DNA of 64,000 nt from an uncultured Pelagibacteraceae bacterium (lineage in GTDB: Bacteria; Pseudomonadota; Alphaproteobacteria; Pelagibacterales; Pelagibacteraceae), in contig CACNRG010000003.1 in assembly GCA_902622805.1 (NCBI GenBank), positions 20,050 to 84,049 on the forward strand, written 5' to 3'. The notes beneath the pieces were generated by a model. The model was not told the origin of the DNA. It was given only the letters and a program-made list of their open reading frames with translations, and did not search any database. Position 1 is the first letter of the stretch. The number at the start of each line of letters is the position of its first letter. This document shows, in pieces, positions 9,899-20,054 of this stretch. The position numbers and the translations under genes were made by a program.

Positions 9899-10624
9899 AT
9901 GGCAGGACATTCACATTGGGCAGGTATAAAACATAAAAAAGGAAAAGCAGATAAGCAAAGATCAAAAATATTTTCAAAACTTTCAAAAGAAATTACTGTT
10001 GCAGCTAAACTAGGTGATAAAGATCCAGCAATGAATCCAAGATTGCGTTCAGCAGTTCAGGCGGCGAGATCTGCTAATATGCCGAAGGATAATATTGAAA
10101 GAGCAATAGATAAATCTTCGGTAAATACAGAATCGAACTTCGAAAATTTGAGATATGAGGGTTTTGGGCCAGATAAAGTTGCAGTGATTGTTGAAACTTT
10201 AACAGATAATAAAAATAGAACAGCCTCCAATATTAGAGCAATATTTCAAAAAGCTGGTGGAAGTCTTGGAACACAAGGATCAGCATCACATAATTTTAAC
10301 CAGATGGGAGTTATCAAGATTAGTAAAGATGAAATTTCTGAAGAGGAGATACTTGAGCTTGCGATAGAAGCTGGTGCAGATGAATGTAAATCAATAGAAA
10401 ATATTCATGAAATACAGTGCTCAGTAAATGAAATCTATAATGTAAAAAAAAATCTTGAAAATAGGATAAACAACTTTATTTCAACAGAAATTGAATGGAT
10501 ACCCTTAAATAGTGTAAAAGTTTCAGACGAAAAACAACAAAAATTAATAGAATTTTTTGAAACATTAGAAGATGATGACGATGTTCAGAATATTTTTTTA
10601 AATGCAGAGCTTAGAACCAACTGA
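9899..10624 (+). CDS. yebC: YebC/PmpR family transcriptional/translational regulator
   Basis: MAGHSHWAGIKHKKGKADKQRSKIFSKLSKEI. Confidence 0.97.
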   Translation: MAGHSHWAGIKHKKGKADKQRSKIFSKLSKEITVAAKLGDKDPAMNPRLRSAVQAARSANMPKDNIERAIDKSSVNTESNFENLRYEGFGPDKVAVIVETLTDNKNRTASNIRAIFQKAGGSLGTQGSASHNFNQMGVIKISKDEISEEEILELAIEAGADECKSIENIHEIQCSVNEIYNVKKNLENRINNFISTEIEWIPLNSVKVSDEKQQKLIEFFETLEDDDDVQNIFLNAELRTN

Positions 10625-11118
10625 TGTTTGTAATTGGAATAGACCCTGGAATATCTGGATCAATTTGTTTTTTTGAGGATGGAAAAATTTTAGATGTAGT
10701 TGAAATGCCTACAATGACTGAAGGGAAAAAAAATAAAAGACAAGTCAATGGATCTCAAATTTATAATGAAATTACAAAAAAAATAAAACATATTGATAAG
10801 AAAGATATTAAAGTCATAGTTGAGCAAGTATCGGCTATGCCGGGTCAGGGTGTTACAAGCATGTTTAATTTTGGTCAATCTTTTGGAATACTAAAGGGAA
10901 TTTGTTCTGCAATGCAACTCCCAATCTATTTTGTTAGACCAGCCAAATGGAAGAAATATTATAACTTAATTAATTCAGAAAAAGACGCAAGTAGAACAAA
11001 AGCAATAGAAATATTTCCATATTTTTCCTCAAATTTGGCAAAAAAAAAAGACTCGAATAAGGCTGATGCAATTTTAATTTCTTGTTATTTTTATGAAACA
11101 TTCAGACAAGAAGAATAA
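10624..11118 (+). CDS. RuvC-like Holliday junction resolvase, phage/plasmid-type subfamily
   Basis: IGIDPGISGSICFF...VEMPT...VIVEQVSAMPGQGVTSMFNFGQSFGILKG...RPAKWKKYYNL...KDASRTKAIEIFP...KKDSNKADAILI: RNase H-fold with D/E/DxxxAD acidic residues. Confidence 0.82.
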   Translation: MFVIGIDPGISGSICFFEDGKILDVVEMPTMTEGKKNKRQVNGSQIYNEITKKIKHIDKKDIKVIVEQVSAMPGQGVTSMFNFGQSFGILKGICSAMQLPIYFVRPAKWKKYYNLINSEKDASRTKAIEIFPYFSSNLAKKKDSNKADAILISCYFYETFRQEE

Positions 11119-11168
11119 CAAAATTTATAGGACAAATTGATGACACAATTGAGTGTGAGAAGTTAAAA

Positions 11169-11843
11169 ATGGAAGCTGATATAACATCTCAAGCAGTAGG
11201 TTTAGCATCTAGTGCAGATTTTTCTTTGGTTAATCTATTCATCCGAGCAGATATTATAGTTAAATCTGTAATTATTATTTTAATAGTATGTTCAATTTAT
11301 TCTTGGGCGGTGATAATAGAAAAATTTAAATTATTTAAAAAAATTAATAAATCTACAGAGGAGTTTGAGGCAAAATTTTGGAACTCAAAATCTGCGGAGT
11401 CGTTTTACAATAACTTACCGTCAAATACTGAAGATCCAATGGCACTGGTTTTTAAGGAAGCAATGCAAAATTTACTGAAAAAAAGATCAAAAACAGATCT
11501 ACATGAAAGAATTACAACAATGTTAGAAACTGGAATTGAAAAACAAACTTCAAAAATTAGTAAAGGTTATACTTTTTTGGCAACAGTAGGTTCAACAGCG
11601 CCTTTTATTGGTTTGTTTGGAACAGTTTGGGGAATTATGAATTCATTTCAATCTATTGCAATTTCAAGGAATACTAGTTTAGCAATTGTTGCGCCAGGAA
11701 TAGCTGAAGCGTTATTTGCTACTGCATTAGGATTGTTGGCTGCAATACCAGCAGTTATTGCATACAATAAATTTAATAATGACTTAATTCTGTACTCTAA
11801 AAAATTAGAAAATTTTTCAAAAAGATTTTTAACTATAATTTAA
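11169..11843 (+). CDS. tolQ: Tol-Pal system protein TolQ
   Basis: MotA/TolQ/ExbB signature; GLFGTVWGIMNSFQSI, APGIAEALFATALGLLAAIPAVIAYN. Confidence 0.96.
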   Translation: MEADITSQAVGLASSADFSLVNLFIRADIIVKSVIIILIVCSIYSWAVIIEKFKLFKKINKSTEEFEAKFWNSKSAESFYNNLPSNTEDPMALVFKEAMQNLLKKRSKTDLHERITTMLETGIEKQTSKISKGYTFLATVGSTAPFIGLFGTVWGIMNSFQSIAISRNTSLAIVAPGIAEALFATALGLLAAIPAVIAYNKFNNDLILYSKKLENFSKRFLTII

Positions 11844-11844
11844 A

Positions 11845-12261
11845 ATGGCTTTTAAATTAAATCGTTCCTCTAAAGAACCAATGAGCGAAATAAATGTCAC
11901 ACCTTTTGTGGATGTGATGTTAGTGCTTTTGATAATATTTATGGTAACTGCACCATTATTAACTGTTGGTGTTCAGGTTGATCTTCCCGAAAGTTCAGCA
12001 GACTCTCTTCCTGAAGAACAAGAACCTTTGACTTTAACAATAAATTCAAAAGGAGAGATTTTTATTCAAGAGTCAAAAGTTGAGTATGAAAAAATTATTG
12101 CAAAGGTTTTAGCAGTATCAAAAAATAGAACTGACACAAGAATTTATGTTAGAGGAGATAAAACAATTAATTACGGAAGAGTTTTAGAAATTATGGGATT
12201 ACTTTCGGGCTCAGGTTTTACAAAAGTTGCATTAATTTCAGAGCCATATAAAGAAAGGTAA
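11845..12261 (+). CDS. tolR: Tol-Pal system protein TolR
   Basis: MSEINVTPFVDVMLVLLIIFMVTAPLL. Confidence 0.96.
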   Translation: MAFKLNRSSKEPMSEINVTPFVDVMLVLLIIFMVTAPLLTVGVQVDLPESSADSLPEEQEPLTLTINSKGEIFIQESKVEYEKIIAKVLAVSKNRTDTRIYVRGDKTINYGRVLEIMGLLSGSGFTKVALISEPYKER

Positions 12262-12268
12262 TTAGAGG

Positions 12269-13078
12269 GTGAATAGAAGTATTATTATATCTTCTGTTTT
12301 ACATGTATTTGTAATAATTTTAACAGCAATGAGTCTTCCATTTTTAGCAAAAAAAGCAATTGATCTTCCTCCGATTGTATCCGTAGAGTTAATTCAAATT
12401 GCTGAAAAAACTAATATTCCATTTGCCCCTAAGGCTAAAAAAATTATTGATAAAGCAAAAGAAAAAGAGAAAAAATTAGTTTCTGAGCAGGCACCTCCAA
12501 AAAAAGTAAAAAAGAAAAAACCAGATGCAGTTCCAATGCCAGAGGATAATGTAAAAAAAATTAAAAAAGTAGAAGATGATACTCAAAACCCAGAAAAAAT
12601 TGATAATGAAGTAAAGCAAGTTTCAGAGTTTGAAAAAGAGGAATTATTTGATCCTAATAATATTGCAGCACTAATAGATAAATCTAAAGAGGAAATAGCA
12701 TCAGAAGTAAACAAAACTGATAAAATTTCTCAAGATCAATCTAAGAATTTTGAAAATACAGGTCTCACTTTAAATGAGGAAGATGCACTCAAGGCCCAGA
12801 TTTTTGGTTGTTGGAGTATTCCACTTGGTTTACCATATAATGAAAACTTATTAGTACGAATTAAACTTGAATTAAATCCTGATGGTTCAGTTAGCAAATC
12901 TGAAATTTTAGACCATGCTAGAATGAATAGACCTGGACAAGGATTTTACAAAGTTTTAGCAGAAAGTGCACTTAGAGCTGTTAAATTATGTCAACCTTTA
13001 AGAGTACCTTCAACTGGATATGAGAGATGGAAAGAGTTACAATTAAATTTTGATGCAAGAGAAATGCTAGAAGGTTAA
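12269..13078 (+). CDS. tolA: TolA-like protein
   Basis: N-terminal TM, K/E-rich middle, C-terminal TonB/TolA-like domain; position between tolR and tolB. Confidence 0.88.
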   Translation: MNRSIIISSVLHVFVIILTAMSLPFLAKKAIDLPPIVSVELIQIAEKTNIPFAPKAKKIIDKAKEKEKKLVSEQAPPKKVKKKKPDAVPMPEDNVKKIKKVEDDTQNPEKIDNEVKQVSEFEKEELFDPNNIAALIDKSKEEIASEVNKTDKISQDQSKNFENTGLTLNEEDALKAQIFGCWSIPLGLPYNENLLVRIKLELNPDGSVSKSEILDHARMNRPGQGFYKVLAESALRAVKLCQPLRVPSTGYERWKELQLNFDAREMLEG

Positions 13079-13080
13079 CT

Positions 13081-14433
13081 ATGAAAAATATAAAATTTTT
13101 TTTATTATCATTATTAGTAATTTTATTAAGCCCAATAAAATCATATAGTTTGATTGAAGTTGATATTACAAGAGGAAATTTGAATCCACTACCAGTGGCA
13201 GTTTCACCTCTATCTATAGATGAAAAATCTAAAATAAGTTTCGAGAATTTACTTAAAAAGAAAAATATAGGTGAAGAAATATCTTCAATTGTTGAAAATA
13301 ATTTAAAAACATCTGGATTGTTTAATCCGTTAAATAAAGATGCTTTTCTTCAAGCACCTGATATAGCAAATTTAAAACCGAGATTTGAAGACTGGAACTT
13401 AATTAAAGCACAAGCACTTATAACAGGTAAAGTTACTAAGGTTGAAGATAAGTTGAGGGTTGAATTTAGACTTTGGGATGTGTTAGCTGGAAAAGAAATG
13501 ATGGCTCTTGCATTTACAACAGTGCCAACTAATTGGAGAAGGGTTGGTCATATAATTTCAGATAAAGTTTATGAGAGATTAACTGGTGAAAAAGGTTATT
13601 TTGATACAAGAATTATTTATGTTGCTGAAGAAGGGCCAAAAACAAAAAGAATTAAAAAACTAGCCATAATGGATCAAGACGGTGCTAATAATAAGTTTTT
13701 AACTTTAGGTAATGAGTTAGTTTTAACACCAAGGTTCAATCCTAACAGTCAGATGGTAACTTATCTTTCTTATTTTAGAAATTTACCTCGAGTTTATTTA
13801 TTAGACATTGAAACTGGTATGCAAGAGGTTGTTGGTGATTTCCCAGGAATGACTTTTGCACCACGTTTCTCTCCAGATGGAAAAAAAATAATCATGAGTT
13901 TTGCTAAAGATGGAAATTCAGATATTTATACGATGGATCTAGAAAACAGAATTGTAGAAAAAATTACAAATCATCCCTCAATTGATACATCGCCATCATA
14001 TTCACCTAATGGAAAATTTATTTGTTTTAACTCTGATAGAAGCGGTTATCAGCAAATATATGTTATGAATAGTGATGGCAGCAATGTTAAAAGAATTTCT
14101 TTTGGGAATGGAATTTATGGAACGCCAGTTTGGTCACCAAGAGGTGATTTAATAGCTTTTACTAAGTTACACAAAGGTAAATTTTATATTGGTGTAATGA
14201 GAACTGATGGAAGTGGTGAAAGATTATTGACTGAAAACTTCTATCAAGAGGCTCCATCTTGGTCTCCAAATGGAAGAGTTCTTATTTTTTATAGAGAAAC
14301 AAAGACAGATGATAAAGGTGAAGGTTTTTCAGCAAAACTATGGTCTATAGATCTCACAGGATACAATGAAAGAATGGTAAAAACACCTAAAGATGGGTCA
14401 GACCCATCGTGGTCGTCTTTGTTGAGTAATTAG
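13081..14433 (+). CDS. tolB: Tol-Pal system beta-propeller protein TolB
   Basis: Repeated FSPDGKKI / YSPNGKFI / WSPRGDLI propeller motifs. Confidence 0.96.
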   Translation: MKNIKFFLLSLLVILLSPIKSYSLIEVDITRGNLNPLPVAVSPLSIDEKSKISFENLLKKKNIGEEISSIVENNLKTSGLFNPLNKDAFLQAPDIANLKPRFEDWNLIKAQALITGKVTKVEDKLRVEFRLWDVLAGKEMMALAFTTVPTNWRRVGHIISDKVYERLTGEKGYFDTRIIYVAEEGPKTKRIKKLAIMDQDGANNKFLTLGNELVLTPRFNPNSQMVTYLSYFRNLPRVYLLDIETGMQEVVGDFPGMTFAPRFSPDGKKIIMSFAKDGNSDIYTMDLENRIVEKITNHPSIDTSPSYSPNGKFICFNSDRSGYQQIYVMNSDGSNVKRISFGNGIYGTPVWSPRGDLIAFTKLHKGKFYIGVMRTDGSGERLLTENFYQEAPSWSPNGRVLIFYRETKTDDKGEGFSAKLWSIDLTGYNERMVKTPKDGSDPSWSSLLSN

Positions 14434-14518
14434 CTTCAAAATACTTGATTTTTTAACTTGAAACATCTAGTTAGGTGTGAAAATATTAAATATTAGAAAT
14501 ATTGATTAAGGAGTAATA

Positions 14519-14998
14519 ATGAAATTAAACAAAATTTTAAAAAACTTACTTTTAGTTGTAGTAGCATGTTTTGCATTAAGCGCATGCGCAACAAAAAAAG
14601 TTTCAACAGGGCAAATGCAAGGTGATGTGTATACAGGCACAGACACAGTTGAATATTTAGCTTCAGGCGTGCCAGATAGAGTATTCTTTGCAACTAATGA
14701 GTCAGTTTTAACCACTGCTTCAAGAGAAACGTTAAGAAAACAAGCTGGATGGCTAAGAAAAAATTCAAATGTAACAATTGTGCTTGAAGGTCATGCAGAT
14801 GAAAGAGGTACCAGAGAATACAACTTAGCTTTAGGTGAAAGAAGAGCTAACGCTGCTAAGGATTATTTAATGACTTATGGTATTTCTTCAGACAGAATAT
14901 CAGTTCTAAGTTATGGTAAAGAAAGACCAGTAGATTCTGGTTCTAATCCACTAGCTTGGTCAAAAAATAGACGATCAGTTACAGTTAAAGCAAATTAG
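14519..14998 (+). CDS. pal: peptidoglycan-associated lipoprotein
   Basis: Lipobox LSAC, OmpA domain EGHADERGTREYNLALGERRANAAKDYL. Confidence 0.96.
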   Translation: MKLNKILKNLLLVVVACFALSACATKKVSTGQMQGDVYTGTDTVEYLASGVPDRVFFATNESVLTTASRETLRKQAGWLRKNSNVTIVLEGHADERGTREYNLALGERRANAAKDYLMTYGISSDRISVLSYGKERPVDSGSNPLAWSKNRRSVTVKAN

Positions 14999-15016
14999 TA
15001 AATATTTCTAAAATTT

Positions 15017-15056
15017 AAAGATCCCTTAATTATTAAAATTAAGGGATCTTTTTTTT
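15017..15056 (+). terminator. Rho-independent terminator after pal
   Basis: AAAGATCCCTTAATT-ATTAA-AATTAAGGGATCTTT followed by a T tract; 15-bp perfect stem. Confidence 0.93.
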
Positions 15057-15082
15057 GCCATCTTTATAAACATAAATCATTA

Positions 15083-16063
15083 ATGATGAAATTCAAAAAT
15101 TTATTACTAATAAAATTATTAGTTTTGTTAAATCTATTTGTACCTAAAATTTTATATGCTGATAATCATAATATTTATGAAACGCTTGAGTTAATTAAAA
15201 AAGATATTAAGACACTTGAGAAAGCAGTCTATTCAGGTTCAATTGAAATCAATAATAATACAGAGGGATCATCAAACTTTGATAATAATTCAGAGGATGT
15301 TCTAACTAGACATCTTTTAAAATTATCAGAAATTGAAAATCAATTTCAGCAACTTACAAATAAATTTGAAGAAATAAATTTTAAATTAGATAAATTATCT
15401 AACAGACTTTCAAAAGTTCAAGCAGATAATCAAATCAGATTTCAAGATATTGAAACCTCTATGACTTCAGGAGAGAGTATAAAAAAAGTTGTAAAGAAAC
15501 CATCACAAGATGAAATCTTGCCAGGCTCATCTACACCACAAGATTTAGGATCTATATCTTATAAGGATACTGAAACAAATGATACAACCCAAAAAATTGA
15601 GTCAGTTGAAACAACAGCTTCTGTAGTAATGGAAACTTTTCAAGCTGAAGAAAAAATTTTACCTAAAGACGCTCCTGATAAGCAATATGAATTTGCAACT
15701 AGTTTCTTAAAAGTAGGAGACTATCCAACAGCAGAAAGAGCATTTAGAGAATTTGTTTTGTCCAATCCAGATCATCAGTTGGCTGGTAATGCCCAATATT
15801 GGTATGCCGAAACTTTTAGAATTAGGCAATTATATACTGATGCAGCGGCTGCTTATTTAGAGGGATATCAGAAATATCCAGAAGGAGAAAAAGCTCCAGT
15901 TAATTTATTAAAGTTAGGAGTATCAATGGTGCAAATTGGAGAAAAGGACCAAGGGTGTAAAATGATAAATGGTGTTGAAAAACAATATCCAAAGGCAAGC
16001 CAATCTGTTATTCAAAAAGCCAAATATGAGTCTCAAAAATTTGAATGCAATCAAAACTCATAA
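15083..16063 (+). CDS. cpoB: Tol-Pal system protein CpoB/YbgF (TPR)
   Basis: Signal peptide, coiled coil, C-terminal TPR region YEFATSFLKVGDYPTAERAFREFVLSNPDHQLAGNAQYWYAET. Confidence 0.9.
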   Translation: MMKFKNLLLIKLLVLLNLFVPKILYADNHNIYETLELIKKDIKTLEKAVYSGSIEINNNTEGSSNFDNNSEDVLTRHLLKLSEIENQFQQLTNKFEEINFKLDKLSNRLSKVQADNQIRFQDIETSMTSGESIKKVVKKPSQDEILPGSSTPQDLGSISYKDTETNDTTQKIESVETTASVVMETFQAEEKILPKDAPDKQYEFATSFLKVGDYPTAERAFREFVLSNPDHQLAGNAQYWYAETFRIRQLYTDAAAAYLEGYQKYPEGEKAPVNLLKLGVSMVQIGEKDQGCKMINGVEKQYPKASQSVIQKAKYESQKFECNQNS

Positions 16064-17051
16064 AAATTTAATATCGAAGTTATCGAATAAAAAAATAAAA
16101 AGTTTTTTTAAAATATTTGAAAAAAATTTCGAAATTAAAGAAAGTTTTGCAGTAGCTGTATCTGGAGGCCCAGATAGTCTAGCTTTAGCTTTTTTAACCA
16201 AAATTTTTTCAATTAAACATAATTTAAACTGTAAATATTTTATTGTTGATCATAAACTTAGAAAAAATTCTACTCTTGAGGCTAAAAAAGTAAAAAAAAT
16301 TTTAAGTAGTTTTGGTATTAAAGTTGAATTGCTTACTTGGAGAGGAAAAAAACCAGTGAGTAATATTCAATCCTTAGCAAGAAAAAAAAGATATAATTTA
16401 TTGATTTCAAAATGTAAAAGTCTAAAAATCTCAAACTTAATTGTAGGTCATCATTTAGATGATCTATTTGAAAATTTTTTTATTAGAATGATTAGAGGCA
16501 GTGGATTAAAAGGCCTTACTTCATTTGGAAAAAAAACGACAATAGATGAAATAAATTTAATTAGACCTCTATTAAATTTTGAAAAAAAAAATTTGGAATA
16601 TATATCCGATTATGTTTTTAATTTTTTTGTTAAGGATCCATCAAATGAGAATATTGATTTCAAAAGAGTGAAAATAAGAAAAATAATTAACGATTTTAAG
16701 TTCAGCGGACTTAATCAGGACAAATTATTTTTAACATTAAAAAATTTAAAAATTTCAGATAAGTCTATTAAATTTTATACTGAGCAAAATAAAAGAGATA
16801 ATTCAACCCTAGATAAAAAAAATAAAAAATTAATTTTAAATGAGATTTTTTTCAGCCAACCCTACGAAGTGGTATTCAGATCTTTTTCAGATTCTCTTAA
16901 AATTATTGGTAAACGATATTTTACAGCTAGAGGAAAAAAAATTGATAATATTTTGCAAATGATTGAAAAAAATGCTTTAAAAAAAGAGACACTGGGAGGA
17001 TGTATAGTGAAAAAGGTTAATCGGACAGTAATTATTACAAAAGAGTACTAA
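16026..17051 (+). CDS. tilS: tRNA(Ile)-lysidine synthase; start chosen at internal [13 protein letters not shown]
   Basis: [18 protein letters not shown]-loop, [24 protein letters not shown]; the ORF-track start 15969 overlaps cpoB by 95 nt. Confidence 0.88.
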   Translation: MSLKNLNAIKTHKNLISKLSNKKIKSFFKIFEKNFEIKESFAVAVSGGPDSLALAFLTKIFSIKHNLNCKYFIVDHKLRKNSTLEAKKVKKILSSFGIKVELLTWRGKKPVSNIQSLARKKRYNLLISKCKSLKISNLIVGHHLDDLFENFFIRMIRGSGLKGLTSFGKKTTIDEINLIRPLLNFEKKNLEYISDYVFNFFVKDPSNENIDFKRVKIRKIINDFKFSGLNQDKLFLTLKNLKISDKSIKFYTEQNKRDNSTLDKKNKKLILNEIFFSQPYEVVFRSFSDSLKIIGKRYFTARGKKIDNILQMIEKNALKKETLGGCIVKKVNRTVIITKEY

Positions 17052-17059
17052 TTTTGACA

Positions 17060-17090
17060 CTTGTTTAATTTGTAATAATTCTTATCTTAC
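17060..17090 (+). promoter_or_regulatory. candidate RpoH (sigma-32) promoter of ftsH
   Basis: CTTG-N17-CTTATCTTAC matches the alphaproteobacterial heat-shock consensus CTTG-N17/18-CYTATNTNNG except the final base; ends 4 nt before the ftsH ATG. Confidence 0.55.
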
Positions 17091-17094
17091 AACT

Positions 17095-18996
17095 ATGAAT
17101 TTTAAAAACTTAGCAATGTGGGCCATCATAGTTTTTTTGACGATTGGCCTTTACAATATGTTTAAAAATCCTCAATCAAATGTTAGAGGGGGGAATCAAA
17201 TCATATTTTCTGAATTTTTGACATCGGTTGATAATGGAGAGATTCTAAAAGTTGAAATTCAAGGCAATAACATAAAAGGAGTTTTTTCAAATGGAAACAG
17301 TTTCTCAACATATGCGCCTAACGATCCAAATTTAATTGAAAAACTCTCAGCTAAAGGAGTAAGTATATCTGCAGCTCCAATAGATGAAAAGATGCCATCA
17401 TTATTTGGAGTACTTTTATCTTGGTTCCCAATGTTATTATTAATTGCTGTTTGGATTTTTTTCATGCGTCAAATGCAAGGTGGAAAAGGTGGAGCAATGG
17501 GTTTTGGTAGATCTAAGGCTAAGATGATGAATGAATTAAAAGGTAAAGTAACATTTAATGATGTTGCTGGTGTAGAAGAGGCTAAGGAAGAAGTTGAAGA
17601 GATCGTAGAGTTTTTAAAAGATCCAAAAAAATTTAGTAGACTTGGAGGAAAAATTCCAAGAGGAGCTTTACTTGTAGGTCCGCCAGGTACTGGTAAAACT
17701 TTATTAGCAAGAGCTATAGCAGGTGAAGCGGGAGTACCTTTTTTTACAATTTCAGGATCTGATTTCGTAGAAATGTTTGTAGGTGTTGGAGCATCAAGAG
17801 TTAGAGATATGTTTGAACAAGGAAAAAAGAACTCACCATGCATAATATTTATAGATGAAATCGATGCAGTTGGAAGAAGTAGAGGAGCTGGCCTAGGAGG
17901 TGGTAATGATGAAAGAGAACAGACCTTAAACCAGTTGCTAGTTGAGATGGATGGTTTTGATACAAATGAAGGAGTAATTATTATTGCTGCAACAAATAGA
18001 CCAGACGTTTTAGATCCTGCATTATTAAGGCCAGGAAGATTCGACAGACAAGTTGTTGTTTCAAACCCAGATATTATCGGAAGAGAAAAAATTTTAAAAG
18101 TTCATGTTAAAAAAATTAAAATGGCTCCAGATGTCAACTTAAGAACTGTTGCAAGAGGTACGCCTGGATTTTCAGGAGCAGATTTAGCTAACATTGTTAA
18201 CGAAGCTGCATTGTTAGCAGCAAGAAAAAATAAAAGAATTGTTACATTAAATGAATTCGAAGAGGCTAAAGATAAAGTCATGATGGGAGCAGAAAGACGT
18301 TCAATGGTTATGACTGAAGATGAAAAAAAATTAACTGCCTATCACGAGGGAGGACATGCTCTTGTATCTTTTAATATGCCTAACTATGATCCGATTCATA
18401 AAGCAACAATAATTCCAAGAGGAAGAGCATTAGGTATGGTTATGAATTTGCCAGAGAGAGACCAACATGGTCATTCAATTAAATATTTAAAAGCTAGATT
18501 AGCAGTATGCTTCGGTGGAAGAGTTGCTGAGGAAGTAATTTTTGGAAAAGATAATATATCTACAGGAGCTGGAGGAGGTTCTGGATCAGATATCAATCAA
18601 GCTACTCAACTTGCTAGAGCTATGGTCACAAAGTATGGAATGAGCGAAGAAATGGGACCAGTTGAATATGGAGAAAATCAAGAAGAAGTCTTTTTAGGAA
18701 GATCGGTAACACAAACCCAATCAGTTTCTGAGGAAATTGCTCAGAAAATTGATAAAGAAATTAGAAAGTTAGTTGATGAAGGATATAATAAAGCAAGAGA
18801 AATTTTAACTAATAAGATCGACGATTTGCACAAAATTGCTAAAGCACTCATAACTTATGAAACTTTAACTGGTGAAGAAATTGAAAATATTATTAATAAA
18901 AATATATATCCTACAGATAAACAAGATTTAAAAGCTGAAGATGACAAAGGTTCAGCAATGGATGTAATGGGCCTTAAACCAAAAATTGTTCATTAA
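17095..18996 (+). CDS. ftsH: ATP-dependent zinc metalloprotease FtsH
   Basis: AAA Walker [29 protein letters not shown] zinc motif. Confidence 0.98.
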   Translation: MNFKNLAMWAIIVFLTIGLYNMFKNPQSNVRGGNQIIFSEFLTSVDNGEILKVEIQGNNIKGVFSNGNSFSTYAPNDPNLIEKLSAKGVSISAAPIDEKMPSLFGVLLSWFPMLLLIAVWIFFMRQMQGGKGGAMGFGRSKAKMMNELKGKVTFNDVAGVEEAKEEVEEIVEFLKDPKKFSRLGGKIPRGALLVGPPGTGKTLLARAIAGEAGVPFFTISGSDFVEMFVGVGASRVRDMFEQGKKNSPCIIFIDEIDAVGRSRGAGLGGGNDEREQTLNQLLVEMDGFDTNEGVIIIAATNRPDVLDPALLRPGRFDRQVVVSNPDIIGREKILKVHVKKIKMAPDVNLRTVARGTPGFSGADLANIVNEAALLAARKNKRIVTLNEFEEAKDKVMMGAERRSMVMTEDEKKLTAYHEGGHALVSFNMPNYDPIHKATIIPRGRALGMVMNLPERDQHGHSIKYLKARLAVCFGGRVAEEVIFGKDNISTGAGGGSGSDINQATQLARAMVTKYGMSEEMGPVEYGENQEEVFLGRSVTQTQSVSEEIAQKIDKEIRKLVDEGYNKAREILTNKIDDLHKIAKALITYETLTGEEIENIINKNIYPTDKQDLKAEDDKGSAMDVMGLKPKIVH

Positions 18997-19001
18997 TTTT
19001 A

Positions 19002-20054
19002 ATGTCTAGATATTACACAAGGGTGTGTAATTTCTATTATGGAAATGAGTCAAAAAAATTAGTAAAAAATAAAAAATCTATCGCTTTAAATCAGATTAAA
19101 GAAATCTCCTTTGATCAAATAGAAATAATAACAAGGAAGTCAAAAAAAAAAATTTCTATTGATCAAATAAAAAATTTATCTCAACCACTTAAAAATAAAA
19201 TAAATTTAGATTTAAAAAAAATTAAATCAAAAAAAAAAAATTTTGCTAATCTTAATTTTCAGAATATACCAAATATATTAGGTGTGCTTAATTTAACACC
19301 TGATAGTTTTTCAGATGGAGGAAAATTTAATACTAAAAAAAGGGGAGTTACACAGGCTCTACATTTATTTAGTTCAGGGGCAAATTTAATTGATGTTGGT
19401 GGTGAGTCAACAAGACCAGGATCAAAAAAGATTAAAGAAAATTTAGAATGGGGTAGAATAAATAAAATTTTAAAATCAATAGGTAAAAAAATACCATTAT
19501 CTTTAGACACAAGAAAATCAAATATTATGAAGAGAGGTATAAAACTAGGTGTTAGGTTAATTAATGATATTTCAGGATTAAATTTTGATAGTGAAACTAT
19601 AAATGTTTTAAAGAAATATAAAATTCCTTTTGTAATTCATCATTCAAAAGGAATTCCAGAAAATATGCAAAAAAATCCAAATTATAAAAATGTTTTGCTG
19701 GATATTTACGATTTTTTTGAGAAAAAAATAAAACTATTAAGATCAATTGGTATCAATCATAACAATATAATAATAGATCCTGGAATAGGCTTTGGAAAAA
19801 ATTTGAAACATAATATGACCCTAATACACAACATTTCAATTTTTCATTCATTAGGTTTTCCTATACTTGTTGGAAATTCAAGAAAAAGTTTTGTTAAGAA
19901 ATTGTCAGGAAAAAATGATACTAAATTACGTATTGGCGGAACAATGGCTTCTTCAATTTACTTAATGATGCAAGGAGTTCAAATTCTAAGAATTCATGAT
20001 GTAAATGAAATAATGCAAGGCATAAAAGTTTTTAAAAAGATAATTAATAATTAA
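19002..20054 (+). CDS. folP: dihydropteroate synthase
   Basis: LGVLNLTPDSFSDGG, IDVGGESTRPGS, LINDISG, PGIGFGKN. Confidence 0.95.
   Translation: MSRYYTRVCNFYYGNESKKLVKNKKSIALNQIKEISFDQIEIITRKSKKKISIDQIKNLSQPLKNKINLDLKKIKSKKKNFANLNFQNIPNILGVLNLTPDSFSDGGKFNTKKRGVTQALHLFSSGANLIDVGGESTRPGSKKIKENLEWGRINKILKSIGKKIPLSLDTRKSNIMKRGIKLGVRLINDISGLNFDSETINVLKKYKIPFVIHHSKGIPENMQKNPNYKNVLLDIYDFFEKKIKLLRSIGINHNNIIIDPGIGFGKNLKHNMTLIHNISIFHSLGFPILVGNSRKSFVKKLSGKNDTKLRIGGTMASSIYLMMQGVQILRIHDVNEIMQGIKVFKKIINN

Noticed and set aside
14493-14715. Two minus-strand ORFs overlapping pal
   Set aside because: Pal is unambiguous on the plus strand; these ORFs are antisense and lack motifs.
15969-16025. N-terminal extension of tilS overlapping cpoB
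   Set aside because: 19-residue extension overlaps cpoB coding sequence; internal ATG at 16026 is a better start before the PP-loop domain.
17469-17843. 124-aa minus-strand ORF inside ftsH
   Set aside because: Antisense to the AAA domain coding sequence; Pro/Ser-rich shadow of conserved Gly codons.
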